Positions 12,111-22,997 of a stretch of DNA of 64,000 nt are shown here, piece by piece (the stretch's first letter is position 1; the number at the start of each line of letters is the position of its first letter). The stretch covers positions 1,302,001 through 1,366,000 of the forward strand of contig JACCLO010000008.1 of assembly GCA_029448655.1 (NCBI GenBank), written 5' to 3'. Below the pieces are notes generated by a model, which saw only the letters and a program-made list of their open reading frames with translations, ran no database searches and had not been told where the DNA came from. Source of the DNA: Wolfiporia cocos. Its lineage: Eukaryota > Basidiomycota > Agaricomycetes > Polyporales > Phaeolaceae. Made by a program: the position numbers and the translations under genes.

Positions 12111-13941
12111 ATGGCTGCTGCATCTGAAGAGTGCGAGCCGCCAGTCGTTGATTGCGACGTGCTCGAGGCTGCTAAGGAAAACATCCAGCCACTGGCAAAG
12201 GGGCGTTCAGTTACTGCACTTTCTGCGATCTTGTCAACCCCGCATGCGCAGCGCGAAAGAGGTCTTGCGGCAGCGCGCACCTGTCACAGGATAAATGTCA
12301 CTGTTGCACTGGAGGATGAAGACGACGACCCTCTCGAGGCGTACTGCAGGTTCGTATATTGGACAGTCGAGAACTATCCGCAGGGCCACAGTGCCGAGTC
12401 TGGTTTGCTCGAGCTGCTGGAAGAAGCTACACGCGTTTTGAAGGGCGACAGAGGCGGGAAGTGGCGCGATGACCTTCGCTACCTGAAGCTGTGGGTGCTG
12501 TACGCAAGCTATGTCGAGAAACCCGCAATCATATACAAGTTTTGCATGGTGAATGAGATCGGAACGAGCCACTCGCTACTATACGAGGAATTTGCGACCG
12601 TACTCGAGCGTGCTGGCAGGTGCGTCGTGCCGTCTTACATACTAATGTCACTCTCCCGCCGCTGATGCCGTAACGCAACATTCGATCAGACGAGCAGAGG
12701 CCGACGAGACATATCTGCTCGGGATCGCACGAAAGGCGTCGCCTGTCGAGCGGCTTGAGAATCGGCACCGCGAGTTCCAGAAACGCATGATGGCGTCGTT
12801 CATGCTCCCGCCTGCTGCGCCTGCCGCGTCCGAAGCGTCCGCGTTCGCCACACCAACGACCCGCCGCCCCGCACTCGCCGAGGCGGCCTCTTCGTCCTCC
12901 TCCTCCAGCCGTACGCGCGTGACACGTTCCGCCTCAACGCGCGCGCGGCAGGAGGAGGCTGCGCCGTCGCCGTCGCCTGCCCCGACGCAGACACCCGCCG
13001 CTCCACGCCCGAATGCGCGCATCCCCGTGTTCATCGATCCGGATGGCACCGCGGACACGGAGCCGGCGTCGCCCTCGCCGTGGCCCGAGCTCGGCACGCG
13101 CAAGTCGCGCATAAAGGAGAACGTCCCCGAGGTGAAGAAGATGGCAGGCACGACGCTGCGCCATGCGGGCCGCTCGCATCGATCCGGGGCATCAAGCTCC
13201 AGGATTCCGGTATATCGGGATCCAGAGTCGGATAGCGCAGCGGCGATGCCGCCCCCGGCTGCACCGGTGCCGAGGCAAGACGCAAAGTCGAAGTCGAAGA
13301 GCACGTTTGCGGTGTTTCGCGATGGCGATGCGGCTGCTGCTCCACAACCACCTGCAACTCTGTCGAGGCAGAGCTCCAAGTCGAAGGCTGCGTTCACGGT
13401 GTTCAGCGACGATGATGCGGAGGAAGCACCAGAGTCAAGCACACATGCACCAAACGTACAGCACAAGTCGAAGATTACAGTGTTCCGTGACGAGGATGCG
13501 ATGCCACAATCATCTGCGCCGGTCTCGAAGCAACAGCAAAAGTCTAAGATCACAGTATTTCGCGACGGTGACCCGGAGACAACGCCTCCATCCTCCATCC
13601 CTGCGTCGGCGAAGAAGCATCAAAAGTCAAGCTCATCAATATTAGTTTTCCGTGATGAGGATGAGGGAGAAGGCGACGGCAAACCATCTGCGGCGGCCAG
13701 CTTCGTGCCATACCGAGACGAAGAGGTACGCCTTACTCATCTCTTATTGTCCTCGTGTGTTCACGCGATGCTGTTGCAGCCCACTGCATCATCGTCATCA
13801 TCTTCAACTATTCCTGCAACATTCCTCCGACCGAAGACGATTGGACCTCGAAGGGATGGCGCTGGCCTGACGGAAGCCGAGGCTCTGCGCAGGGATCCAT
13901 TTAAGAATTATGCTGCTGACGAGAAGCCCACAGATGACTGA
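12111..13941 (+). CDS. mad3: Mad3/BubR1-like spindle assembly checkpoint protein
   Basis: Exons 12111-12619, 12690-13725 and 13780-13941 give 568 residues. The last intron (54 bp) is in frame, so the reading frame stays open through it; GTACGC and TTGCAG ends argue that it is spliced. Near residue 23 is a KEN box (AKENIQP), followed by the Mad3/BUB1 homology TPR region (DPLEAYCRFVYWTVENYPQG, WRDDLRYLKLWVLYA). A second KEN (IKENVPE) lies at about 13113-13131. In budding yeast and animals these KEN boxes let Mad3/BubR1 bind Cdc20 and inhibit the anaphase-promoting complex. The C-terminal half holds eight evenly spaced copies of a F/I-x-V-F/Y-x-D motif that fits the ABBA consensus. There is no kinase domain, which favours Mad3 over Bub1. 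The product is probably nuclear and kinetochore-associated. Confidence 0.9.
13021..13719 (+). repeat. Eight-copy ABBA-like motif array inside mad3
   Basis: Coding units start at 13021 (IPVFID), 13204 (IPVYRD), 13306 (FAVFRD), 13393 (FTVFSD), 13474 (ITVFRD), 13549 (ITVFRD), 13639 (ILVFRD) and 13702 (FVPYRD). They are separated by serine, proline and lysine-rich spacers of about 20-60 residues. The published ABBA consensus Fx[ILV][FHY]x[DE] is met exactly by two copies and with isoleucine at position 1 by five others. Confidence 0.8.
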
Positions 13942-16394
13942 GGATAAGCGACTGCGATTTAAAAGATACCTGGCCGTGACTGATGATATATATCCGATTC
14001 TGCGTTCATTCAGTGTACTATCTCTCCTCCTGACACTACGTACCTCTAGTTCATTGGCTGGGCGATACAGACGTGTGCACAATGCACCAGCTGACCCACG
14101 TCATAAGGTTCACATCCAAGCCGATCAAGTAGGCGTGCACCGTATCTTCGACCCCAGCTCTCGCAATATAATGGTACTCGTATCCACATCGTGCAAGCCC
14201 TTCTGTGGCATGACATGATCCGCCTAAAACACCATGCGGCATTCCATATCACACATTTGTGACAGGGTCCCTGCAACTGTGGCCTATTCGCTTCGAACTC
14301 GTATCGTGAATCGTAGCACTCTGCCAACGCACGGAGCATGCCAGATACACGGTGGTTCATCAGGGATTAGGACGAGCAGGCGGTGCTATGTGACCATATC
14401 GGCCCCGCCTTCCTGACCATCTGCATATACGAATGGATGCGAAGGCTCGTTATGATACAGCTCAGAAATCTTGGACCACGCGATTCTCGTCCGGATACAA
14501 TAACGAACCCACAGCTGTTTTGCCCGCGCATCCTCCTGTGCCAATTGCAAAGGCCCTTGACGGAGGAGAGCGCCACACCCTAGATGCGCCCTGGACTCAG
14601 ACCAGTCAGTAGCAAACACCATCTGTCAAACATAGAGAACTACGCGCAGTGCGTCCCTCATGTTCTGTTCATCATTGGATTTAATGATTATTGGCTTCCA
14701 CAGTCCATTATTTGAGTCCTACACGACGTCTCAAACGTGGATCCCTGGTCGATCGAGCTGCAATCATGGCAGACATCACGATGATGATCACGGCACTCGC
14801 TTACTTTCGCTATATATTCGCCACCGAGCCTTCCATCTTGAAAAAAGAAGAGGCAGCGGCTAATGCGACGTCACGATTAGACGACATTGCATTCACTCTC
14901 GGACACGATGTGCCACCGTTCGAGCCCGAGAATTCGTGTTTTCCGCTAGACTTCAAAGGCGGAGGAAAGTTGAAGGGGATAATCCGGTTTCTCAGATGGC
15001 CGCGAATAGATGGCTATGGGCAGCTCGGCGATGTCTCCGATGATAATGACGACATAGCAAGTGCACGCATGAGGGTGAGGAGTGCGCCAGATAAATATGG
15101 CTTCAAGCGCGGAACATCGAAACCACGCAGCTTGCAGACCATTTGCTAGGGTTGTGGCCTTGGCAGTAAGTAGAACATGTCGATTACTCCTCTATAACAT
15201 TTGAAGCCTTAGCCAGGCATCCTAGGCCATACGCAATGACGTTGACGAATCCAGGCAATATAATACAAAACTTGATTGCATCTTTGGCGTGCTTATGTCG
15301 CGGGAGATTTCGCGAATGACATCAGATGGATGCAGCCGTATAGGCTGGCATCTGCAGGGGGGCGTTGTCGATCTAAGAGCCGTGCGGACGTTCTGCGTTC
15401 CGCTAATTAGCTTGTGAACGAGGGCGCACTGCATGCACGCGCATTTTTAGCTGTTGAAGATGTGTGTATATTTCTGGAGCTGCTGGTATGCAGCCAGCAT
15501 TCGCTCAGAGCAGTATCCTCGAGCATCCGCGTGTGCGTGTACTGCTGGATAGCTTAATGTACTGGCCGAATTCGCCAGAGGGCAGCCATTGGCATGAGCC
15601 GGTCCATCTACTCCCTGGGAGTGGGCGACATCACGCCAGCAGCTAGTGGCGGAAAATAAAATGCCTGCCAGTATCGTGTTAGCTTTGATCTAGGATATCA
15701 AACGGATTGTACCCGATTGACTGAACTATCTCTGAATCGTGGGGACGGTCGAACAGTTATTCACTAGTCAAGCTTCAAGGTTGAGTGTCAGCAATACGTG
15801 GAACATCCAGAACGTGAGTCAGCTGCAGCATCAATAGACGGCGGCACATATACAGGTAAGTACATCACAGCATATCAGTCCAGCGTGCACCTGTGGCACT
15901 AGCTGTAGTCTTGGAGTTCCTTGAAGGCAACCGGCTATCCAAATCCGGACGATGCGGCTCGAGCGCCTATAACCTTGACCTGTGACAGCACACTACAGAA
16001 CTTGTATTACTCTGCTTGCAGTCTTCCTAGCTTTCTATATACATGTCCTAGTCTTCTAGGCTCTGTTTCGCATTGAGGCTGTACGGTATTGAGGCAAGTA
16101 TTGCCGTCAAAGGTTTCGAAACGAACACATAACTGGACTCGAACAGATTGCTTTGACATACGTAAAGCCGTTACATAGGTAATCTGAAGCGCGGCAAAAC
16201 AAAACATGGGGTTGGGAGACAAGTGCTAGATAGGTAAGTCACAGGCTTACATACTCCGGCTTGTACATGCCTCGATGTCCGTGAAAACCGAGTAGGTCGC
16301 CCCCAGGGAGGTCGGTGATTAAGGTGGCTCAGGCCATTGTCTAGACAGTGTGAGGCCAGGCGAATGTTCTCGACGAGGGATAGATCCTCGCTGA
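13942..16394. other. Interval after mad3 with one weak open frame
   Basis: Apart from the weak candidate at 14766-15149, I find no gene, repeat or RNA here. Codon-like structure is poor and all other open frames are under 110 codons and mutually overlapping. Confidence 0.4.
14766..15149 (+). CDS. Possible small hypothetical protein
   Basis: An open frame of 127 codons starts at the ATG at 14766. It begins with a short hydrophobic stretch (ITALAYFRYIFATEPSIL) that could be a membrane anchor and continues into a polar, aspartate-rich and arginine-rich tail. I recognise no family. It could equally be an exon of a longer gene or a chance frame; the absence of repeats around it is the only support. 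Confidence 0.25.
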   Translation: MADITMMITALAYFRYIFATEPSILKKEEAAANATSRLDDIAFTLGHDVPPFEPENSCFPLDFKGGGKLKGIIRFLRWPRIDGYGQLGDVSDDNDDIASARMRVRSAPDKYGFKRGTSKPRSLQTIC

Positions 16395-17644
16395 TTATGC
16401 CTGCCTTCCGTTCTGCAGCAGATAACTGTCACAGAACGATGGTATGCTCCTCAGTGTTGGATTTGTTCCTCGTATGTTCTCATCCCTTTGATCTTGCTCG
16501 CTGTGATCAGCAATAAGCTGCTTCTCGTGGTTGGCGATGTTTGCTGACGATCTGGCGTATGCCGCGCCAAGCATCGTAGGGGAAGGATATGGGCTGTGCC
16601 GCCTCCTAAACGACGCAGAAGTTGGCGCACGCAGCGTATACTTCGCGCGATTGTCAGAGTGCTTCACGCGCCACTTGGCCTCCATCTGCCGCCGGAAACC
16701 CGCTGTTTGCGCATCGATTGCCGCATCCCGGACAGAATCTTCGTACGTGTACCCGCCAAAAATGCTCAGCGATCCGCGAGGCTTTCTGGCCAAAAGCTCC
16801 TCTGGGCTCTCGGTGGAGAGCAGAGACTTGTACTCCAGCTCTGCAGGTAGGAGGGGAGGTGCACAGAGAGACGGGACCAGCGGTACGCCCGTGTCTGGGG
16901 AGGGTCCCGCGGACGGCAGCATAGGAGACGGCTTTGGCAGCTCAGGCTCAGAGGAGGACGAAGACGCGCTTTCAGTCCCTGCATCTGACGAAGGCGGAAC
17001 GGACATGAGCATTAGCAGCGGCTTCAACCTCTCCACGATCTCCCGGATTTCTTGCAGATTGAGCCGACGCTCGGAGCTATCCTCTGTATCCGTGACCCGG
17101 GCCTCAATACGCGCTGGCTCGAGTTGCGCGTCAACGGGTTCCAAGTCCATAAGTGGCATGTTCATTACCTGCGTCGTCGGCGAAGATCGTGTTGCTGCTT
17201 GCATGTCTCCATTGGAAAGGCTCTTGCAAGGTAACGGCGTGGGCGGGCCATACAGGTCGTCATCATAGAGGTAAACATAATCCTCGGGCAAGTTGGGTTG
17301 GAAGACGTTGCTGTGGCCGCACTGCGGGTCCCGGCATGCCAAACGGTGCAGTTGCTGTAGGGCACTACGCTTCATCCACTTCCTCTCCTTCACTAAACGG
17401 GGTCTCTTGAGCACAGCTTCCTTTCGCGAGGCAAATCGGTTCTGCATCGACTCATACCAGGGATGGTAGTTGTATATATCGTCATAAGTCTGTTGCAGAT
17501 CCGTATGTCAGCACCTGTGGCCCCAATCTGAGCTAACAATGCAAGAGATACCATTGACAGCCGCTCTAAAGCGGATTTCTCGGTTACTTTTTTCAAGAGG
17601 TACGTTGAGTCGGCGTAATGGCCTGAGGAGCGATCGCACGGCAT
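16395..17644 (-). CDS. Hypothetical serine- and proline-rich protein
   Basis: A long open frame covers 16395-17489 on the minus strand. It reads upstream to an acceptor (CAACAG) at 17490; joining it to an exon at 17552-17644 through a 63-bp GT-AG intron keeps the frame and supplies an ATG at 17644, giving about 395 residues. A TATAAAA sequence at 17749-17755 is suitably placed for a start of transcription just upstream of that ATG. The protein has a basic segment (RKEAVLKRPRLVKERKWMKR), a predicted short helix (LQEIREIVERLKPLL), then a Ser/Pro-rich linker. I do not recognise it. The opposite strand is open for 245 codons over the same bases, so the coding strand is a judgement based on length and splice signals. 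Confidence 0.5.
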
Positions 17645-18959
17645 GTCGAGAGGTGCGGCCGACAAGTTGCACGCAAGGAGCCCCTGCAGAGACCAGGTTA
17701 AGTAGTAGATACTGGCTATGGCCGGTTGAATGGCCATGGCTTGGCTGTTTTTATACTTAGTACCTCGCGACGCTCGCAAATGCCGCGTGTGTCGCTATGT
17801 CGCCACTCGCTTGGGCGACGGAACCACTCAAGCAAAGCAAGCTGACGGCTGTGCCTTGCGGCAATATTAACGTGCGGATGGCATGTGCAAGGCAGCCACA
17901 TGGCGAGGCTGTGCCATTGAAGGCCGCTGATGGGAGATCTTTATGACGGCGATGTGTTGTAAGAACTTGATTCCCGGCATTTCACTCTTAGTATAATGTT
18001 TGACGGTTGTACGCTGTAGGACATAATGGGTCACTGTCGTAAATGGAACATTGATACTTTGGTCGCTGAGAAGGAGCCTCAAAACTCACTGTGGCCCATG
18101 AGTTCGGTAGAACTCAAGCTTTGGCCTCTATTGCTGGAAGTGTCTGCGCGTCGGGCGCAGCGCACGGTGCAACCTCGTCGCCACGGCGCGGGAACAGTGG
18201 CGCCCCTGGGTATAGCGTGACCAGAGGTGGTACGACGGCCATGATTAATATAAAGCTGAGGGCTTGTATGTATCTACCTGTGCGCATTTGTCAACGAATC
18301 CATCGCACCGTAGCGGGGTCCCTGATGGGCAGTAAGGTGTGGCCGTGGTCCGGCGCGACCTGAACTTCGACATAAACGTGCTCAGGACAGTAGGGGGAAT
18401 CAGCTTGCAGACCCATCTCTGCTTTGCATTTTTGCACTTGGATTTGTTGGAAGTGCACGTGCGTCGGGCGCGGCGCATGGGTGCGATCTCGTCACCACAG
18501 TACAGGAGCAGTCGAGCGGGTGAACGCGAGTACCGGAAATCGGGCACGGCGGGGCCGGAGATTGTACGATAGGGACCTGGGAAGGATAGGGGCACAACAG
18601 TATAAAAGCGAGTGTGGGATGTACGTACCGGCATGTGTTTGTAATCTTTGAACCCACCACACCTGAGTGTGGTCCCTGGTGGGAAGTAAGGCATGGCGGT
18701 TGTATGGTGCGACCCGATCTTCTACAGGATTCTGCTCGGGGCCTGGGCAACTCAATGACAATGTGATTGGGCCAGAAGGAGTGATGCTAGTGATACAAAC
18801 CGCTGATTACTCACCCCTACTCAGGTGGTGGATCAAGGTGAATAGAACTAAGGCTTAGTGCGGCGTCTTAGATACATGTGGAGGTCAGGCATTACACTAC
18901 TTGTACCAAGCCTGCCCTGAATCTCTAAGGTCTGTGTGTGTCACAGAATGAGCACTGAA
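17645..18959. other. Transition from gene island to transposon region
   Basis: The start region of the hypothetical gene gives way to non-coding sequence. A diverged direct duplication at about 18136-18360 and 18447-18720 is listed separately. Nothing else is recognised before the first solo LTR. Confidence 0.4.
18136..18720. repeat. Diverged direct duplication, units of about 225-275 bp
   Basis: The segments starting GGAAGTGTCTGCGCGTCGGG (18136) and GGAAGTGCACGTGCGTCGGG (18447) resemble each other, and so do 18300-18360 and 18655-18720 (GGGTCCCTGATGGGCAGTAA against TGGTCCCTGGTGGGAAGTAA). Offsets differ between the two blocks (about 311 and 360 bp), so insertions or deletions have occurred between them. 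The origin is unknown. Confidence 0.55.
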
Positions 18960-19330
18960 TGACACGAGCGCTATCTCAAGCAACTACTCAGGGGAATCTT
19001 ACTCGCGTGAAAGCGTATTCCTAGTCTGAGGCTACTCAAGGCAACAAAGGCCAAGACGAGTCTGGGGTGCTCCCTGCTCGTCTGGCTGGTATATATGCTC
19101 GTAGGCTGTTTGTACATGTTTGGCTACTATACAGTATTACGTAAGCTGATAGACCGTTTAGAGTATGGTAAACCCTATCGTAGGTGTAGAGCCACATCAA
19201 GGGTGTCCGGGGTCTGTGTAGGCACGTGTGGGGTGTTCGGGGTCCTTGCACGTGATGTACAGGCGGGCGCTTAGATAAGATAAGGGTTGTCTCTAGTCGC
19301 AAGCAAGTTGGAGAAAATCGGCTTGTGACA
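18960..19330 (-). mobile_element. Solo LTR, same family as element E
   Basis: The 371-bp segment begins TGACACGAGC and ends GGCTTGTGACA and is flanked by the 5-bp duplication CTGAA (18955-18959 and 19331-19335). It aligns along its length with the LTR of element E at 58905-59277, sharing AACTACTCAGGGGA, GGCCAAGACGAGTCTGGG and GCTTAGATAAGATAAGGGTT. Orientation is inferred from element E, whose genes are on the minus strand. It is what remains after recombination between two LTRs. Confidence 0.93.
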
Positions 19331-19414
19331 CTGAATCCCTAGCATCTCATATTAATACCATTGCTGACACTAGTGATGTGCAAAGCCCAGCTCAAAGCCG
19401 TGAGCTGTAGAGTT

Positions 19415-20086
19415 TCAGTAAACTATCTTAATCTGCCAACTGCCCTTCGCTTAAGAAATTGCAGTTGCAAGCTAGGTTTGCATGCAGATTAATCTACTGT
19501 GACAATAAAATGGTACATCCAGGATTCGAACCAAGGACCTTAGCACACACGAGAATATGAGGATTGCAGCATACATTAGCCAACTGAGCCATAGTCACCT
19601 TTGACAAATCAAAATATACATAATGCAATTTTTACACACAATTTCTGCAAATCATCAAGGCAACTAACTGCTACAACAAGCGTAGAGAAATCAAGGATAG
19701 TGGTAGCTTGATTTACCATGCCTGACCTGGAGCAACTCACCATGGGGAAGCTGAATACACTGGAATCACAGGTCTTTAGAGGCAGGTTCATTTGTATTTG
19801 TGTTATGGAAGATGTTGAACTGCGAAAATGAAGTTTACAAATCACTCTATATATTTTTAAAAGTGTGCAGACAGTAATTGCACTGTAGCTCAGTTGGCTA
19901 ATGTATGCTGCGATCCTTGTATTCTCATCTGTGCTAAGATCCTTGGTTCGAATCCTGGATGTACCATTTTATTGTCACAGTAGACTAATCTGCCACAGTT
20001 GGCAGATTAATCTGCGTGCAAACCTAGCTCGCAACTGTCTTTTCTTAAGTGAAGGGCAGTTGGCAGATTAAGATAATTGACTGAAG
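19415..20086. repeat. Long inverted repeat made of two tRNA-derived (SINE-like) arms
   Basis: Bases 19415-19595 and 19882-20086 are inverted copies of each other, separated by about 285 bp of AT-rich spacer. Each arm, read from the spacer outward, starts with a tRNA-like A-box (TAGCTCAGTTGGCTAATG), continues to a B-box (GGTTCGAATCC) and a CCA-like end, then a shared non-tRNA tail ending AGGGCAGTTGGCAGATTAAG. The right arm has an extra 19 bp forming a small hairpin (TAATCTGCCA-CAGT-TGGCAGATTA). The cloverleaf does not fold cleanly, so this is tRNA-derived rather than a working tRNA gene. Confidence 0.75.
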
Positions 20087-20088
20087 TC

Positions 20089-20634
20089 TGACACAGTCTT
20101 ACCAGACTGTGCGACCAGCCCTGCCGGGGAACCCCTAACTCTCAAGTCCTTATCCCCAGAGGTGTTGCGAAGGTAGGGTGGCAAACGAGGCCATATCGTG
20201 TCGCTACCAGACTAGCAAGCTTAGGGTAACAAAAGAGTGTTGGCATTGACTAGCAGGCGGCACACAGGGAGTCTAGCGTGAAAGGGGCCTTGTGCCCAGT
20301 TGCCGAGAATCCTAAAGATGGAGTGTAAGCTCCATCTTCTACGTCTTAAGTACATGAGCATATAGCAAGCCAGTGATGGCTGCCCTAAAGGTACAGGTCC
20401 ATGCGTAGTACCTAGGAGGCGATGCAGTAACGCATAACTACATGTAACTATAGCGACTGTGATGTGAGGGCGCGCCTACCCCAGGCGCTGTACATGATCT
20501 TATCTAATCTACTGGGTCTGGTGTCTAACGTAAGAAGGAGACGGGGAGGTGCTTACGAGGGATCCAGGGCCCGCGTAAAGGCCAGGAAACCTGCAAAAAT
20601 AAGCAGGGCATGCCCCAGACCTAAGTCTGTGACA
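20089..20634 (-). mobile_element. Solo LTR (TGACAC/GTGACA family), 546 bp
   Basis: It begins TGACACAGTC, ends GTCTGTGACA and is flanked by the 5-bp duplication AAGTC (20084-20088, 20635-20639). It contains the palindrome AAGATGGAG-TGTAAG-CTCCATCTT (20315-20338). Orientation follows the related element at 51415. It is nested in the hAT-like element and lies at the end of the tRNA-derived foldback. Confidence 0.93.
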
Positions 20635-21160
20635 AAGTCCCTCATGAGCCGGGCCTGGCCAAGCCGACTTGAGCCGGGCCGAGCCGAGCCTTGGGGGTGG
20701 CTTACAACAGCTCAGGGCCCGGCTTGGATTGTGAGCCGGCTGTAGCTGAGCCTTGAGCTGGCGGCTTTAGGTGCGCAACTGTAACTTTGTTGTAATGAGT
20801 GAGAATAGGTCTGTTGGTACAAGATTTTGCATACTTTTATCCTAAATATTCTCAACAACCATACAATGACTTTGACTGGTGCAGAACTATTGTGATCAGG
20901 GCTGCGATCGGGGTTGTGATTGAGACCTAGATTTTTTGCCAGTGTCATGGGCAGCTATAAAAGTACTTGTAGATCAGGACAACAATAAATAGCGGACATA
21001 TGTGCATTCTGAATGTGTTGTGCTGCAATTTTGAGCTGTACAAACCAATAACTTTGAGGTCCTTCCTGATTGCCTATAAGCCCATGTCGCTGAGCCCAAG
21101 CCCTTCAAAGCCGGGCCCAAGCCCCGGGCTTTGAGCCAAGCTGGGCTTTGCACATCACTA

Positions 21161-21622
21161 GCTGACACAAGCAATGATCTCAGACAAGAGCCAGGGTAAT
21201 AGTACCTGCACAAATGTGGATTACATGCTATTTCTACTGTTTGTACAATGATTGGCTACATCATGTCTGAGGCAATGAAATCGGCCTGTGACATTACCCT
21301 CTCTTCTAGCTGCTTGTCCTTGAGCCCAGCAATTAATTTGTACATATTCTGATCGATATGACATGGGTGATTGTGTTCATGATTCTTACAGTAGTGTGGA
21401 TTGGCTAGCTGCAGGATGTACTGGATCAGGTATATCCATCCATTGTTATTTAAATAGTGGACTTGATTAGATCCCAGACTCGTACTCCATACTGGATCAT
21501 GTGACTGCACAGTAAGGCTCCAACTAAATAGTATACAAACTGTGTATATATGGTTCTAACTGTATACTATATACTGTAAATACATGATGGGTAGTATACA
21601 GTATTTATAGAGTATTGTATAC
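21161..21622 (-). pseudogene. Remnant of a Ty3/Gypsy pol 3' end (Cys/His module)
   Basis: On the minus strand 21256-21510 encodes a fragment with ANPHYCKNHEHNHPCHIDQN and ending MSQADF. This matches the extreme C-terminus of the element E polyprotein (ANPHICQKHEHDHPCHVDQN and LSQADFF). The rest of this interval is AT-rich with repeated GTATAC and ATATAC words near 21530-21620. It is a decayed internal part of a relative of element E, into which the LTR at 21623 inserted. Confidence 0.75.
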
Positions 21623-22847
21623 TGTCACAATCCAAGTGACAGCCCAAGACTGCTGTGATCACATATCGCATAGAAGGATAAAGTCTCAAGTCTAGCATGC
21701 ATAAGTCAAACAGCAAGGGTGAATGATCAGAAAAGACGGGACACACCCCCTATAGAGATTGCTAAGTCTAAGGTTTAAGGGCCCTAGACCTACTGGTTTA
21801 TATACATGGCAAGTCTAATACTACTGGTCATAGGAACTGGCCCTAATGTAGTGGTCTGTGCACATGTGGTTATGTCATATAAGTCATCATAATGGTGTGC
21901 TACCCTAAGAATAGTGCTGATCTGTCATAATGTATGTCATGTAGTAAAGTGACACGGAACATACCCGGTCATGCCCCTATGTCCCTAAGTCCTAAGGTCT
22001 TGTGAATAAAGGAAGACGCATAGGCGAGGAGGAACCCCCAGGCTAGCAAGTGGATGCAATGCAGCAAGGGCGCACATGCAGGGATGATCATGAACAGGCA
22101 TGCTACACCAGTATGTTGGTGTGTGGCCAAGATGAATAGTTCTGAGGAGTACCTCAGAACACATGGGCATATATACATGTAGGCAGCCACTACCCTAAGA
22201 GTCTCAGACCTGCCTTAAAGGCATGGTCTGTGCACAATACTACCTAATGCCATAATCATAATTGTGTAAGCTCCTAACTACCAGGCCAGGGTCTAGGGCT
22301 ACATGCATAAGCATAAATGACTAACTGCCATGTGACTGGTCACTGGCACTGGCATGCACATGGGACCTGTGGCTAGGGTGCTAGGGGGAACAGATAGGCA
22401 CTGAGGTCTTGAGCCTAGCACCAGATGGGTGCTAAGGCTGTAGGGGAGCCTAGAAGGCATAGAATAAGCCCCAAAAACCTAGTGAATACCTATATATGCC
22501 ACAGATAAAATCTGTGACATAAAGTAAGTGGTGCCACTATGTCATACCACAAGGGTAAGTGGGCCATGCTAGGTCTGGGTCTATAATAATAGACCTAATG
22601 TCAAGATTATGTCATAGTCTGGGGCCAGTATGGTCCCTGATGTCATAAATGATAGGAATAGGCCACCTGATCATGTACCTGTGATGGTACCTGGTGCCGC
22701 TATCTAATCTAGAACTGGAACTTTAATCTAATAAATATAAGTCACATGATCTGCTGAGCTTTGAGGTCAATGGTTCAAGCCTGGCAGAGCGTGACTTCTA
22801 GTAAAGTGATATAAAACAATGAGGGGCAAACAAAATGATCTGTGACA
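21623..22847 (-). mobile_element. Solo LTR, split by a younger LTR
   Basis: The outer LTR begins TGTCACAATCC and ends GATCTGTGACA, with flanking duplications TATAC (21618-21622 and 22848-22852). Its net length is 650 bp after removing the nested LTR at 21950-22519 and one target copy. An imperfect palindrome near 21771-21795 (GTCTAAGG ... CCCTAGAC) precedes a TATATACATG sequence, as in the other members. A tRNA-like B-box sequence (GGTTCAAGCC) lies at about 22769 near its right end. Confidence 0.85.
21950..22519 (-). mobile_element. Solo LTR nested in the LTR at 21623, 570 bp
   Basis: It begins TGACACGGAAC, ends AAATCTGTGACA and has the flanking duplication TAAAG (21945-21949 and 22520-22524). 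It carries a perfect 9-bp palindrome GTTCTGAGG-AGTA-CCTCAGAAC at 22139-22160 followed by ATATATACATG. It is younger than the LTR that it interrupts. Confidence 0.93.
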
Positions 22848-22997
22848 TATACAGTATATGGTTTTCACCCAATATGGTAGTGATGCATGTGGTATCTGAG
22901 ATTGTGTGGCATCAGAGATGGGCCACTTGCCTCATCATAAAATCTGTAGTGCCTCAATTGGGGTTCAACACAAAATATATAAGACTCAGTACATAGC

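Larger units (their letters stand above)
19371..21160. mobile_element. Non-autonomous hAT-like DNA transposon with nested insertions
   Basis: The ends are inverted copies of TAGTGATGTGCAAAGCCCAG and are flanked by a perfect 8-bp duplication GCTGACAC (19363-19370 and 21161-21168). Eight-base target duplications and a TAG/CAG-type start are typical of hAT elements. Subterminal GAGCCGGGC and AAGCCCGGG motifs are repeated near the right end (20645-20740, 21080-21140). No transposase frame is present. A tRNA-derived foldback (19415-20086) and a solo LTR (20089-20634) lie inside; without the LTR and its duplication the element is about 1.24 kb. Confidence 0.88.

Noticed and set aside
12648..13598. 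A 316-codon open frame on the minus strand opposite mad3
   Set aside because: It is a shadow of the GC-rich, serine-rich mad3 exon. The plus strand carries KEN boxes, TPR motifs and consistent splice sites.
16531..17268. A 245-codon open frame on the plus strand opposite the hypothetical gene
   Set aside because: The minus frame is longer and extends through a plausible intron to an upstream exon with a TATA box, so I kept that strand. The choice is not certain.
19882..19967. A functional tRNA gene
   Set aside because: A-box and B-box are present, but acceptor and T stems do not pair and the D stem fails. It is tRNA-derived only.
21530..21640. The GTATAC-rich stretch as a centromeric or origin sequence
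   Set aside because: It is only about 100 bp and lies at the edge of a retrotransposon remnant; no larger AT-rich array is present.
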